Assembly: GCF_025699485.1 (NCBI RefSeq)
Contig: NZ_JANUXN010000003.1
Location: 372,001 to 436,000 of the forward strand
Direction: 5' to 3'
From: Thauera carbonicopians
GTDB lineage: Bacteria; Pseudomonadota; Gammaproteobacteria; Burkholderiales; Rhodocyclaceae
Length of the DNA stretch: 64,000 nucleotides
Shown here: one piece after another, positions 34,874 to 43,570 of the stretch
Layout: each line of letters opens with the position of its first letter
Position numbering within the stretch: position 1 is the stretch's first letter
Notes under the pieces: model-generated
What the model was told of the DNA's origin: nothing
Seen by the model: the letters and a program-made list of their open reading frames with translations, nothing else
The model's database searches: none
Position numbers and translations under genes: made by a program

Positions 34874-35671
34874 TCAGAAGGTCGCTTCCAGGATCGCGTC
34901 CAGCGCGGCCTGCATGTCCGGATCGTCGGTGATCGGCGCGGTCATCGCCATGCGGCAGCTGTCGACCGGCGGCAGGCCGTCGCGGATCAGGATGCCGGCA
35001 TAGATCAGCATGCGGGTGGAGATGCCTTCCTCCAGCCCGCGTTCGCGCAGCCGGCGCGACTTGACCGCGATGTCCACCAGGCGCGCGGCGAGCGTCGGCT
35101 CGATGTTCGCCTCGTGGGCGACGATGTCGGCTTCGGCCGCGGCGGCGGGATAGTCGAATTCCAGCGCGGCGAAGCGCTGGCGGGTGGATTGCTTGAGGCT
35201 CTTGCTGTGGCTCTGGTAACCGGGGTTGTAGGACACCACGAGCTGGAAGTCGGGGTGGGCGGTGACGATCTCGCCTTTCTTGTCGAGCGGCAGGATGCGG
35301 CGGCTGTCGGTGAGCGGGTGGATGACCACGGTGGTGTCCTGCCGCGCCTCGACGACTTCGTCGAGGTAGCAGATGGCGCCGTGGCGCACCGCGGTGGTGA
35401 GCGGGCCGTCGTGCCAGCGGGTGCCGTCGGCGTCGAGCAGGTAGCGGCCGACGAGGTCGGCGGCAGTCATGTCCTCGTTGCAGGCCAGCGTGATCAGCGG
35501 CCTGCCGAGACGCCAGGCCATGTACTCGACGAAGCGCGTCTTGCCGCAGCCGGTGGGGCCCTTCAGCACCAGCGGCAGGCGGTGGGCATAGGCGTGCCCG
35601 TAGAGCGCGATCTCGTGGCCGGTCGGGCGGTAGTAGGGCTCGGCGGCGATGCGCCAGGAAGAGAGATCCAT
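34874..35671 (-). CDS. CbbQ/NirQ/NorQ-type MoxR AAA+ ATPase
   Basis: A 265-residue AAA+ protein: Walker A LKGPTGCGKTRFVEYMAWRL, Walker B AICYLDEVVEARQDTT, sensor-1 VVSYNPGYQSHSKSLKQSTRQRF and a C-terminal CbbQ_C domain (GISTRMLIYAGILIRDGLPP). It forms a two-gene unit with the VWA protein downstream, the same arrangement as cbbQ-cbbO and norQ-norD, but no Rubisco or NO reductase gene is in view. The start follows the amiE stop by 23 bases, so it appears to be co-transcribed with the amidase. Confidence 0.9.
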   Translation of the reverse strand: MDLSSWRIAAEPYYRPTGHEIALYGHAYAHRLPLVLKGPTGCGKTRFVEYMAWRLGRPLITLACNEDMTAADLVGRYLLDADGTRWHDGPLTTAVRHGAICYLDEVVEARQDTTVVIHPLTDSRRILPLDKKGEIVTAHPDFQLVVSYNPGYQSHSKSLKQSTRQRFAALEFDYPAAAAEADIVAHEANIEPTLAARLVDIAVKSRRLRERGLEEGISTRMLIYAGILIRDGLPPVDSCRMAMTAPITDDPDMQAALDAILEATF

Positions 35672-35694
35672 GTGCGGCTCGGCAGGCGGGGCGT

Positions 35695-36732
35695 TCAGCG
35701 GTGCTGGCTTTCCTGGTTGGGAATGCCGTCGATCGGGCATTCCGCCGTGCCCACCGTCGAGCGGGTGAGGGCTTCGACCTTCTTGCGCGTGCCTTCCGGA
35801 TCGTTGATCCATTCGCCGTAGAAGCTGTAGGGGCAGGCGGCGACGCCGGCCGCATCCTCGCCGGAGTTGATCTTGCCGGTGTAGCCGCGGTGCAGCAGTT
35901 TGAACAGGTGGTTCTGCGACTGCGCGTTCTTGCGGAAATCGCGGATCAGGCTGGTGGACAGTTCGGCGTACTGGATGCCCATGTCCTCTTCACCGCATTC
36001 GCCCAGTGTGCGGCCGTCGAAGCCGATGATGGCGGAATGGCCGAAGTAGGAATACACGCCGTCGAAGCCGGTGGCATTGGCGACCGCGACGTAGCAGTTG
36101 TTCATCCACGCCATCGCCTTCGACACCATCACCTGCTGGTCCTTGGCCGGGTACATGTAGCCCTGGCAGCGGATGACCAACTCGGCGCCCTTCATCGCGC
36201 AGTCGCGCCAGATCTCGGGGTAGTTGCCGTCGTCGCAGATGATGAGGCTGATCTTCATGCCCTTCGGGCCGTCGGACACATAGGTGCAGTCGCCCGGATA
36301 CCAGCCCTCGATCGGCACCCAGGGCATGATCTTGCGGTACTTCTGCACGATCTCGCCCTGGTCGTTCATCAGGATCAGCGTGTTGTAGGGCGCCTTGTTG
36401 GGATGCTCCTCATGCTGCTCGCCGGTCAGCGAGAACACGCCCCACACCTTGGCCTTGCGGCAGGCGGCGGCGAAGATTTCGGTTTCGTCGCCGGGCACGG
36501 TGGCGGCGGTGTCGTACATCTCCTTGGGGTCGTACATGATCCCGTGGGTGGAGTACTCGGGGAAGATCACCAGATCCATGCCGGGCAGGCCCTGCTTCAT
36601 GCCGACCACCATGTCGGCGATCCTGCGGGCATTGTCCAGCACCTCCGCCCGGGTATGCAGGCGAGGCATCCTGTAATTGACGACGGCAACGCCCACGCAA
36701 TCGGCGCTGCTGGAAATGTCTCCGTGTCTCAT
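35695..36732 (-). CDS. amiE: aliphatic amidase
   Basis: A 345-residue nitrilase-superfamily amidase hydrolysing short aliphatic amides to acid and ammonium. All catalytic residues sit at the classical AmiE numbering: Glu59 (FPEYS), Lys134 (KYRKIMPW), Glu142 (IEGWYPG) and Cys166 ([10 protein letters not shown]). Length and numbering favour AmiE over formamidase AmiF (~334 residues). It heads an operon with the AAA+/VWA pair and lies between the two urea/amide transporter operons. Its leader contains a 12-G homopolymer and two palindromes. Confidence 0.94.
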   Translation of the reverse strand: MRHGDISSSADCVGVAVVNYRMPRLHTRAEVLDNARRIADMVVGMKQGLPGMDLVIFPEYSTHGIMYDPKEMYDTAATVPGDETEIFAAACRKAKVWGVFSLTGEQHEEHPNKAPYNTLILMNDQGEIVQKYRKIMPWVPIEGWYPGDCTYVSDGPKGMKISLIICDDGNYPEIWRDCAMKGAELVIRCQGYMYPAKDQQVMVSKAMAWMNNCYVAVANATGFDGVYSYFGHSAIIGFDGRTLGECGEEDMGIQYAELSTSLIRDFRKNAQSQNHLFKLLHRGYTGKINSGEDAAGVAACPYSFYGEWINDPEGTRKKVEALTRSTVGTAECPIDGIPNQESQHR

Positions 36733-36755
36733 CGGCGGGGTCTCCGGTGGAAAGT

Positions 36756-36767
36756 GGGGGGGGGGGG
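36756..36767. repeat. homopolymer of 12 G in the amiE leader
   Basis: Twelve consecutive G on the plus strand (C in the amiE mRNA), 24 bases before the amiE start. Long mononucleotide runs are prone to slippage, so spacing in the leader or promoter may vary. It is also a site where read errors are common. Confidence 0.7.
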
Positions 36768-36796
36768 CGAAAGGCCTGGAGACATTGTCGGAAGGC

Positions 36797-36830
36797 TTGT
36801 GCGCTGCACAAATACGTCGTTTGACGTATT
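36797..36830. promoter_or_regulatory. two abutting palindromes upstream of amiE
   Basis: TTGTGC-GCT-GCACAA (36797-36811) abuts AATACGTC-GTTT-GACGTATT (36811-36830), both perfect dyads, 65-98 bases before amiE. Both motifs recur upstream of the second transporter operon (47202-47264), suggesting one regulator controls the two units. Confidence 0.6.
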
Positions 36831-36865
36831 GGGGGCTGAGCCGGGTGAGGCCGTGGGGAGTCGCT

Positions 36866-36910
36866 GTACAGGCCGGCGAAATCCTTGGTGTTGCGCATCA
36901 CCAGCATGAG
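36866..36910 (-). pseudogene. possible C-terminal remnant of a PIN (VapC) gene
   Basis: The minus strand reads [15 protein letters not shown], close to the conserved C-terminal PIN motif (LVTRNTKDF-GL) that carries the last active-site Asp. Upstream and downstream reading is unrelated, so only a scrap survives. Based on one short motif. Confidence 0.35.
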
Positions 36911-36969
36911 GCTCTGTAGATGACTCAAGATAGAATTCTCGGATGCCATATCAACGAGGCGCTGGCCGT

Positions 36970-37460
36970 ATGAGCGAACTGATCCTCTACACTACCGAAG
37001 ATGGACGCAGCCAGATCAAGCTGAGGGCCGAGCAGCAGACGGTCTGGTTGACCCAGCTTGAAATGGCCGAGTTGTTCGACGCTACCAAGCAGAACATTTC
37101 GCTGCACCTGAAGAACATCTTTGGCGACGGAGAGTTGGACCCGGCGGCAACTGTCAAGGAATCCTTGACAGTTCAAACCGAAGCTTCCCGCCGGGTGCGG
37201 CGCAATGTACCAGACGCCGCGAGGAGATTCGCATGAGCTTCTGGCGCCAGAACGTGGACCAGATCATCAGCAGCAATGGCTTTTCCGTGCTCGCGCATGC
37301 GGGCAAAGTGAGCCATGCGCAGATGGAGCGCGCCACGGGCTTGCGCTATTTGGACTATGACCGGCGCCGCAAACAGGACGAGGCACGTCAGGCCGACGAG
37401 CGGGACGAAGCCGAACTGAAGGCTCTGGAAAACGCCCTGAAGAAACGTCTGAAATCATGA
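36970..37460 (+). pseudogene. rhuM-family gene with large internal deletion
   Basis: The N-terminal piece (36970-~37200; LILYTTEDGRSQIKLRAEQQ, then WLTQLEMAELFDATKQNISL and KNIFGDGELD) and the C-terminal piece (37233-37460; SFWRQNVDQIISSNGFSVLAHAGKVSHAQME) match the two ends of RhuM-type proteins, which are about 340 residues when whole. The central ~190 residues are missing and the ends are in different frames. The N-terminal piece retains the winged-helix-like DNA-binding segment. Non-functional, typical of decayed accessory DNA. Confidence 0.7.
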
Positions 37461-37491
37461 CTCATGACGGGGCTGCTCGAGAGGCGGAGCA

Positions 37492-38589
37492 ATGATGCGC
37501 CACTGCCTGTTGCGTACGGGCCTGCCGCTGGCAGCCGTGCTGTGTGCCGCCTGTACCTCGCTGTCCGTACCGCGTGTCCCCGGAAATCCGTTGTTGGCGA
37601 CGCTGCCTTTCCAGGCAGCAGGGATCGAGGACGGCCGCGAAGCATTTGCGGCGCGCTTCTCCCGCGAGCTCGAGGCGGATGGCTACTCCGCGAATCCGTC
37701 GCACTGGCTCCATCATGTCGATGAGGCGGCGGGTAAGGCATTACCTGTGGAGGCGATCCCCGGCGGGTTGAGTGTGCTGCTCGTCCCCGGCATCTTCGGC
37801 GATTGCGTGGACGAGCAGTCGCTGCCCTTCAGCGATGGTATCGAGCGTGAACGGCCGGCGAATTACACCAAAGGCTACGCGCATTACCGGGCATCGCTGG
37901 GTTCGGTGCGCGCAATCCAGTTGAGCGGACGTGCTTCGTCGGCGAGCAATGCCGTGCTGATTGCCGACGAAGTGCAGGCCGAGGCCCGGCGCGCGGATGT
38001 CGAGGTGATCGTATTGGTGGCCTACTCCAAGGGATTGCCGGATGCGCTGCTGGCGCTGGACACCTTGCGGCGCGAAGGCCGCTTGCCGTCGGAGCTGAAA
38101 GCCTTGGTGTCGATCTCGGGTGTGCTGCTGGGAACGCCGATCGCGGATCGCTACCAGCGCCTGCACGACAGCCTGGCGCCACTGTTTGCGCCGCTGGGAT
38201 GCTCGCAGTCGGCCGGCGGCGAGGTGGCGAGCCTCACGGTACGGGAGCGCCTGCCCTGGCTCGTCGCCCGGCGCCTGCCGGAGCGCATCGCGCTTTATTC
38301 GGTGGTCGCTCATGCGGAGCGCGACGCGGTTTCTCCGGGCCTGCGCCACTTCCACGACTTGCTGGCCACGCTGGACCCGATGAACGACGGGCAGGTGATC
38401 GCCGGCTGGAGCCTGCTGCCGGGATCGACGCTGCTGGCCGAAGTGAAGTCCGACCATTGGACTTATGTGCTGCCGCTGTCGGGACATCCCAGCCTGCTGG
38501 TTCGCACCATCGCTTCGCCAGCCGATTTTCCGCGCGCGGCATTCTTCCGCGCCGTGGTGAAGAGCGTGGCGCAGGATTTGCAGCGTTGA
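37492..38589 (+). CDS. lipoprotein with alpha/beta-hydrolase-like fold
   Basis: A 365-residue predicted lipoprotein: signal peptide with lipobox LCAAC near residue 20, so it is membrane-anchored after lipidation. The body contains LLVPGIFGDCVDEQSLPF (HG-type oxyanion region) and a modified nucleophile elbow VAYSKGLPDALLAL, with a Ser in AYSKG instead of GxSxG, and LVSISGVLLGTPIADRYQ. This resembles lipase/PGAP1-like hydrolases. A late His in SDHWTYVLPLSGHPS could complete a triad. No operon partners: 31 bases follow the rhuM remnant and hipBA begins 159 bases after. Confidence 0.6.
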   Translation: MMRHCLLRTGLPLAAVLCAACTSLSVPRVPGNPLLATLPFQAAGIEDGREAFAARFSRELEADGYSANPSHWLHHVDEAAGKALPVEAIPGGLSVLLVPGIFGDCVDEQSLPFSDGIERERPANYTKGYAHYRASLGSVRAIQLSGRASSASNAVLIADEVQAEARRADVEVIVLVAYSKGLPDALLALDTLRREGRLPSELKALVSISGVLLGTPIADRYQRLHDSLAPLFAPLGCSQSAGGEVASLTVRERLPWLVARRLPERIALYSVVAHAERDAVSPGLRHFHDLLATLDPMNDGQVIAGWSLLPGSTLLAEVKSDHWTYVLPLSGHPSLLVRTIASPADFPRAAFFRAVVKSVAQDLQR

Positions 38590-38700
38590 CGCGCTTGGGC
38601 TACCGGACTGCGTGCCCGGTTGCGTCTGGTTTCCTCATGTTCGCCAGTGTACGCGGTCAGCATCAAGCACCCTGATCTCTCTTGCTGTTCTGTATCCCTT

Positions 38701-38748
38701 GGGCTACATTTTTGATGAAAAAATGGAAAAAGATGCCTGAGGGCTACA
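38701..38748. promoter_or_regulatory. repeat pair at the hipBA promoter
   Basis: GGGCTACA occurs at 38701-38708 and again at 38741-38748, ending at the hipB start codon, with an AT-rich stretch between that probably contains the promoter. A candidate HipB operator pair. Confidence 0.4.
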
Positions 38749-39009
38749 ATGACTACACTTTCCGATGTTGCCCAGATGCTCAGGAGCGCTCGCCGCGAAG
38801 CGCTGCTGAGCCAGCATGAACTGGCCCAGCGGGCAGGCGTTGCGCGCACGACTGTGGCGCGGATGGAGAATCTGTCCAAGGGGGACATGAGCGTGTCGGT
38901 TCTGGTGCGCCTGCTCGAAGCGGCGGGTTATGACCTGAAGCTGGTCAAGGCCGGTCACGTGCGCACGGTCGAGGACATCCTGGCCGAGCAGCGCCAGGAT
39001 GATGCGTGA
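38749..39009 (+). CDS. hipB: HipB-like antitoxin
   Basis: An 86-residue Xre-type helix-turn-helix protein (LSQHELAQRAGVARTTVARMENLSKGDMSVSVLVRLLEAAGYDLKLV). Overlaps hipA by four bases. It would neutralise HipA and autorepress. Confidence 0.87.
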   Translation: MTTLSDVAQMLRSARREALLSQHELAQRAGVARTTVARMENLSKGDMSVSVLVRLLEAAGYDLKLVKAGHVRTVEDILAEQRQDDA

Positions 39010-40355
39010 TGAAACTCGACGTCCAGGTCAGCGGAAAAACCGTCGCCCAACTCTATCGAGAGCGCGATGAGTACGTCCTGAAATATCTCCCCGGCACCGA
39101 TCCGGCCCATTTCGTGAGCCTGACCATGCCGGTGCGCGAAGAGCCCTGGCGCTGGCCGCGGGACCTGCATCCGTTCTTTCGCCAGAACCTGCCGGAAGGC
39201 TATTTGCTGAACATCATTCGCGAGGTCTTCGGCCCTCTGCTCGATGGCACCGATCTGTCCCTGTTGGCGGTCGTCGGCGGCGCTGGCATCGGCCGCGTCA
39301 CGGTCACGACCGAGGGGGGCCAGCCCGGTGCGGAGATGGAGCCTCTGCAGATCGAAACCCTGTTGAAGGCCGATAACACCACGGAGCACTTCGCATCGCT
39401 GGTGCGCCGATATGCGCGTGCATCGATCTCGGGCATGGTCCCCAAGTTCATCGCACCGGACAGCCCGTCGAACGGGCAGGCAGATCCGCTGGGCAAGCCC
39501 ACGTTGCGCACGAGCCGCCACATCATCAAGGGTTCGGATGACAGTACGCCGTACCTTGGTTTCAATGAGTTCTACAGCCTGCGCGTGCTGGAGCGCCTGG
39601 ATGTCGTGCCCGTCGCCAGGGCCCGGATGTCGGATGATGGCCGTGTTCTGGTCGTCGAGCGTTTCGACGTCGATGCGGATGGTGTGCCCACCCATGGGCT
39701 CGAGGATGCTTGCGGCCTGCTGGGGCTACCGCCGCACGAGAAGTACGCCACCACCACCGAGAAGGTGCTGAACGCCACGCGCGCCTATCTGCCGCCTGCG
39801 CAGGCGCGCAGGCAACTGGAGCAGTTCGGCTGGCATCTGCTGCTCAACTATGTGGTGCGCAATGCCGACTGCCATGCGAAGAACATCGCGCTCCATTACA
39901 CCAGCCTGGCCGACGTGGGCTATTCCCCGGTCTACGATGTCGTGACCACTCAGGCGTATCCGCGCTACGCGAACAATCCCCCGGGCTTGCCGGTCGATGG
40001 CCGCCAGACCTGGGTCGCGGGCAAGACGCTGGAGCGCTTCTTCAATACACGTTTGGGAGTGCCGCCGCGGCGCTACGCCGAAATGGTCGAGCGCCTGTGC
40101 GAGTCGGCCGTGGAGGTGGGCAACGAAGTGATCGAGGCGGCAAGGAACGAGCCGCGCTGGCATGTCGTCGCCAAGCAGATGGTGCATGCGTGGAACGAAG
40201 GCATGTCGTCCCTGCGCGGCCCGAAGAAATCGGTGGTGTTCAGAGGACTGGATGCGGCCATTGCCGCAGCGGGTTTCTCCGCTCCGGAGCCACCCGAGAG
40301 CGCTCGAACGGAGATCGGTCGATCCGAATTGCTCGCGCCGCGCCGGAAGCCTTGA
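39006..40355 (+). CDS. hipA: HipA-type serine/threonine kinase toxin
   Basis: A 449-residue HipA-fold kinase. The N-terminal HipA_N region (FFRQNLPEGYLLNII) is followed by the activation/P-loop-like ARASISGMVPKF, catalytic Asp288 in RNADCHAKNIAL and metal-binding Asp311 in YSPVYDVV. The family's known targets are aminoacyl-tRNA synthetases such as GltX. All core residues are present, so the toxin may be active. It is coupled to the upstream HipB-like antitoxin and lies in a segment of decayed accessory genes. Confidence 0.88.
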   Translation: MMKLDVQVSGKTVAQLYRERDEYVLKYLPGTDPAHFVSLTMPVREEPWRWPRDLHPFFRQNLPEGYLLNIIREVFGPLLDGTDLSLLAVVGGAGIGRVTVTTEGGQPGAEMEPLQIETLLKADNTTEHFASLVRRYARASISGMVPKFIAPDSPSNGQADPLGKPTLRTSRHIIKGSDDSTPYLGFNEFYSLRVLERLDVVPVARARMSDDGRVLVVERFDVDADGVPTHGLEDACGLLGLPPHEKYATTTEKVLNATRAYLPPAQARRQLEQFGWHLLLNYVVRNADCHAKNIALHYTSLADVGYSPVYDVVTTQAYPRYANNPPGLPVDGRQTWVAGKTLERFFNTRLGVPPRRYAEMVERLCESAVEVGNEVIEAARNEPRWHVVAKQMVHAWNEGMSSLRGPKKSVVFRGLDAAIAAAGFSAPEPPESARTEIGRSELLAPRRKP

Positions 40356-40427
40356 GTGTCAGGGGAGCGTGCCGTGATGGCTGTGCAGGCTGGTCGGAAG
40401 ACGGCGATGGCCCCTGCTGTCGTTTCC

Positions 40428-40772
40428 TCAGTGGCTGATCATCCACGGCCGCTTGGTCGGGAAGGCTTTCGAGCCGTCGGGCGCACGCAGGGTGGCTTTC
40501 GAGGGCTTGCCGCCGCAGCAGCCGCAGCCCGGCCCGTGCTTGTGGCGGGTGGCGTATTCGGCGCTGGTCATCGGTGCGTGGGCGGCGCGTTCGTTGGTGG
40601 CGTGGGCGCTGCGGCTGGCGCTGTCCAGGGTGGCCAGCGTGGGGGCGCTCAGCATCACGCGGTAGGCGGCGGTGCCGCAGCGGGGGCAGGGGCAGGCTTC
40701 GTTGCGGGCGCTCATCGGGCGCAGCGCGGAGAAGTCGCCGCAGTCTTCGCAGAAGTATTCGTAGGTCGGCAT
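40428..40772 (-). CDS. fmdB: FmdB-type zinc ribbon protein
   Basis: A 114-residue protein: N-terminal FmdB/CxxC_CxxC zinc ribbon (MPTYEYFCEDCGDFSALR, then CPRCG) and a second Cys-rich tail (GPGCGCCGG). FmdB is named from the Methylophilus amide/formamidase cluster, where it was proposed as a regulator. Here it directly follows fmdA. The 59-base gap and strand suggest the last gene of the amide operon. Confidence 0.88.
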   Translation of the reverse strand: MPTYEYFCEDCGDFSALRPMSARNEACPCPRCGTAAYRVMLSAPTLATLDSASRSAHATNERAAHAPMTSAEYATRHKHGPGCGCCGGKPSKATLRAPDGSKAFPTKRPWMISH

Positions 40773-40830
40773 GGTGTGCTCCCTAAGCGGGCCGCCGCAT
40801 TGGGGCGGCGGTCCGTCTGGCGTGTGGCGG

Positions 40831-42063
40831 TCAGGCCTTGTCGTAGGCGATCGGCATGTCGACGGCGCCGTCGATGAATCTGGTCGGGCCGGCGGCACTC
40901 GGGTTGATGTCGAACTCGAAGATCTCGGTCGGCAGCCACAGCGTGGCGCAGGCGTTGGGGATGTCGACCACGCCGCTGATGTGGCCCTGCACCGGCGCGG
41001 TGCCGAGGATGGAGTAGGCCTGGGCGCCGGAGTAGCCGAACTTCTTCAGGTACTCGATGGCGTTGAGGCAGGCCTGGCGGTAGGCCACATGCACGTCGAG
41101 GTAGTGCTGCTTGCCCTGCTCATCGACCGAGATGCCTTCGAAGATGACGTAGTCCTTGTAGCTCGGCGTGATCGGGCTGGGCTTGAAGATCGGGTTCTTG
41201 ATGGCGTACTTGGCCATGCCGTCCTTGATCAGGCTGACGCGCATGTGCACCCAGCCGGCCATCTCGATGGCGCCGCAGAAGGTGATCTCGCCGTCGCCCT
41301 GGGAGAAGTGCAGGTCGCCCACCGACAGGCCGGCGCCCTTGACGTAGACCGGGAAGAACACGCGTGCGCCGCGCGATAGGTCCTTGATGTCGCAGTTGCC
41401 GCCGTGTTCGCGCGGCGGCACGGTGCGGGCGCCTTCGGCGGCGGCCTTGTCGCGCGCCTCGCCCTTGAGCTTGCCCATGTGCGCGGTCCTGGGCGCGGGC
41501 GGGTTGGCCAGCGGCGGCACGCGGTCGGGCTGGGTGGCGATGAAATCCACTTCGCGCTCGTTCCAGGTGTCGAGCATCTTCTGGTCGGGCAGGCAGCCGA
41601 TCAGGCCGGGGTGGATCAGGCCGGCGAAGCGCACGCCGGGGATGTGGCGGCTCTTGGTGAACATGCCTTCGAAGTCCCAGATCGACTTCTGCGCGTGGGG
41701 GAAGTGCTCGGTCAGGAAGCCGCCGCCGTTGGTCTTGGAGAAGAAGCCGTTGAAGCCCCACAGGCTCTCGTCCTTGGCGCCGATGTCGAGCAGGTCGACC
41801 ACCAGCAGGTCGCCGGGCTCGGCGCCTTCGACGCCGACCGGGCCGGACAGGAAATGCACCGTCGACAGGTCGACGTCGCGCACGTCGGACGCATCGTCGT
41901 CGTTCTTGATCGCGCCGCCGGTCCAGTCGTAGGTTTCGAGCACGAAGTCGTCGCCCGGCTTGACCCAGCACGCCATCGGGATGTCCGGGTGCCAGCGGTT
42001 GTGCACCATCTCGTTTTCGTAGGGGGACTGCTTCAGATCGACCTTGATCAGGGTTTCAGGCAT
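40831..42063 (-). CDS. fmdA: formamidase (acetamidase/formamidase family)
   Basis: A 410-residue cytoplasmic formamidase hydrolysing formamide to formate and ammonium, unrelated to nitrilase-type amidases. Characteristic segments are YENEMVHNRWHPDIPM, DLSTVHFLSGPVGVEGAEPGDLLVVD and ISGVVDIPNACATLWLPTEIFEFDI. Length matches Methylophilus FmdA (~407). It lies 23 bases after the UrtE-like gene of the second transporter, so amide import and hydrolysis are encoded by one operon. Confidence 0.95.
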   Translation of the reverse strand: MPETLIKVDLKQSPYENEMVHNRWHPDIPMACWVKPGDDFVLETYDWTGGAIKNDDDASDVRDVDLSTVHFLSGPVGVEGAEPGDLLVVDLLDIGAKDESLWGFNGFFSKTNGGGFLTEHFPHAQKSIWDFEGMFTKSRHIPGVRFAGLIHPGLIGCLPDQKMLDTWNEREVDFIATQPDRVPPLANPPAPRTAHMGKLKGEARDKAAAEGARTVPPREHGGNCDIKDLSRGARVFFPVYVKGAGLSVGDLHFSQGDGEITFCGAIEMAGWVHMRVSLIKDGMAKYAIKNPIFKPSPITPSYKDYVIFEGISVDEQGKQHYLDVHVAYRQACLNAIEYLKKFGYSGAQAYSILGTAPVQGHISGVVDIPNACATLWLPTEIFEFDINPSAAGPTRFIDGAVDMPIAYDKA

Positions 42064-42086
42064 GGCACACCTCTTTCTTGGATGGG

Positions 42087-42776
42087 TTACACGGAGAGGA
42101 ACTGCTTGATGTGGGCTTCGTCGGTGTCGGCGCGCGCGCTTTCATGGACGAGGCGTCCGCCTTCGATGACGAACAGGCGGTCGGCCACGTCCATCGCGAA
42201 GGAAAGAACCTGCTCGGACACGACGATGGTGATCTGGCGGATCTTGCGGATCTCGTTCAGCGCCTTCGCGATGTCCTTGATGATCGAGGGCTGGATTCCC
42301 TCGGTGGGCTCGTCGAGCAGCAGCACCTTGGGCTCGGTGACGAGCGCGCGGGCGATCGCCAGTTGCTGCTGCTGGCCGCCCGACAGGTTGCCGCCCTTGC
42401 GCCGGCGCATGTCCCACAGCACCGGGAACAGGGCGTAGATTTCCTCGGGCACTTTCTTGACCCTGGCGTTCTCCAGCCCGGTCTCGATGTTTTCCTGCAC
42501 CGTGAGGGTGGGGAAGATCATCCGGCCCTGCGGCACGTAGGCGATGCCCTTGGCGACGCGGCGGTAGCTTTCGTCCTTGCCGACTTCGACGCCGTCGACC
42601 TCGACGCTGCCGGACCTGAGCGGCAGCACGCCCATCAGCGACTTGAACAAGGTGGTCTTGCCCATGCCGTTGCGGCCCATGATGGCGACGGCTTCATTGC
42701 GCTGCGCGGCGAACGAGATGCCGTGCAGGGCCTCGCTCTGGCCGTAATTGACGACGAGGTTGGATACCTTGAGCAT
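42087..42776 (-). CDS. amide/urea ABC transporter ATPase, UrtE-like (second system)
   Basis: A 229-residue ABC ATPase: Walker A GRNGMGKTT, signature LSGGQQQQLAIARAL, Walker B VLLLDEPTEGIQPSI. Clearly paralogous to UrtE at 27051 but diverged, for example in its C-terminus. Last transporter gene before fmdA. Confidence 0.92.
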   Translation of the reverse strand: MLKVSNLVVNYGQSEALHGISFAAQRNEAVAIMGRNGMGKTTLFKSLMGVLPLRSGSVEVDGVEVGKDESYRRVAKGIAYVPQGRMIFPTLTVQENIETGLENARVKKVPEEIYALFPVLWDMRRRKGGNLSGGQQQQLAIARALVTEPKVLLLDEPTEGIQPSIIKDIAKALNEIRKIRQITIVVSEQVLSFAMDVADRLFVIEGGRLVHESARADTDEAHIKQFLSV

Positions 42777-42805
42777 GGTGTTCTCCAGTGGGGGCGTGGC
42801 CGCAA

Positions 42806-43549
<744 letters not shown>

Positions 43550-43570
43550 GATGTCTGTCTCCCTGTGCCG

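Noticed and set aside
33189-35855. 888-codon frame joining the VWA protein to an upstream extension
   Set aside because: The first ~330 codons are an out-of-frame shadow of the AAA+ gene; the real VWA protein starts at 34859.
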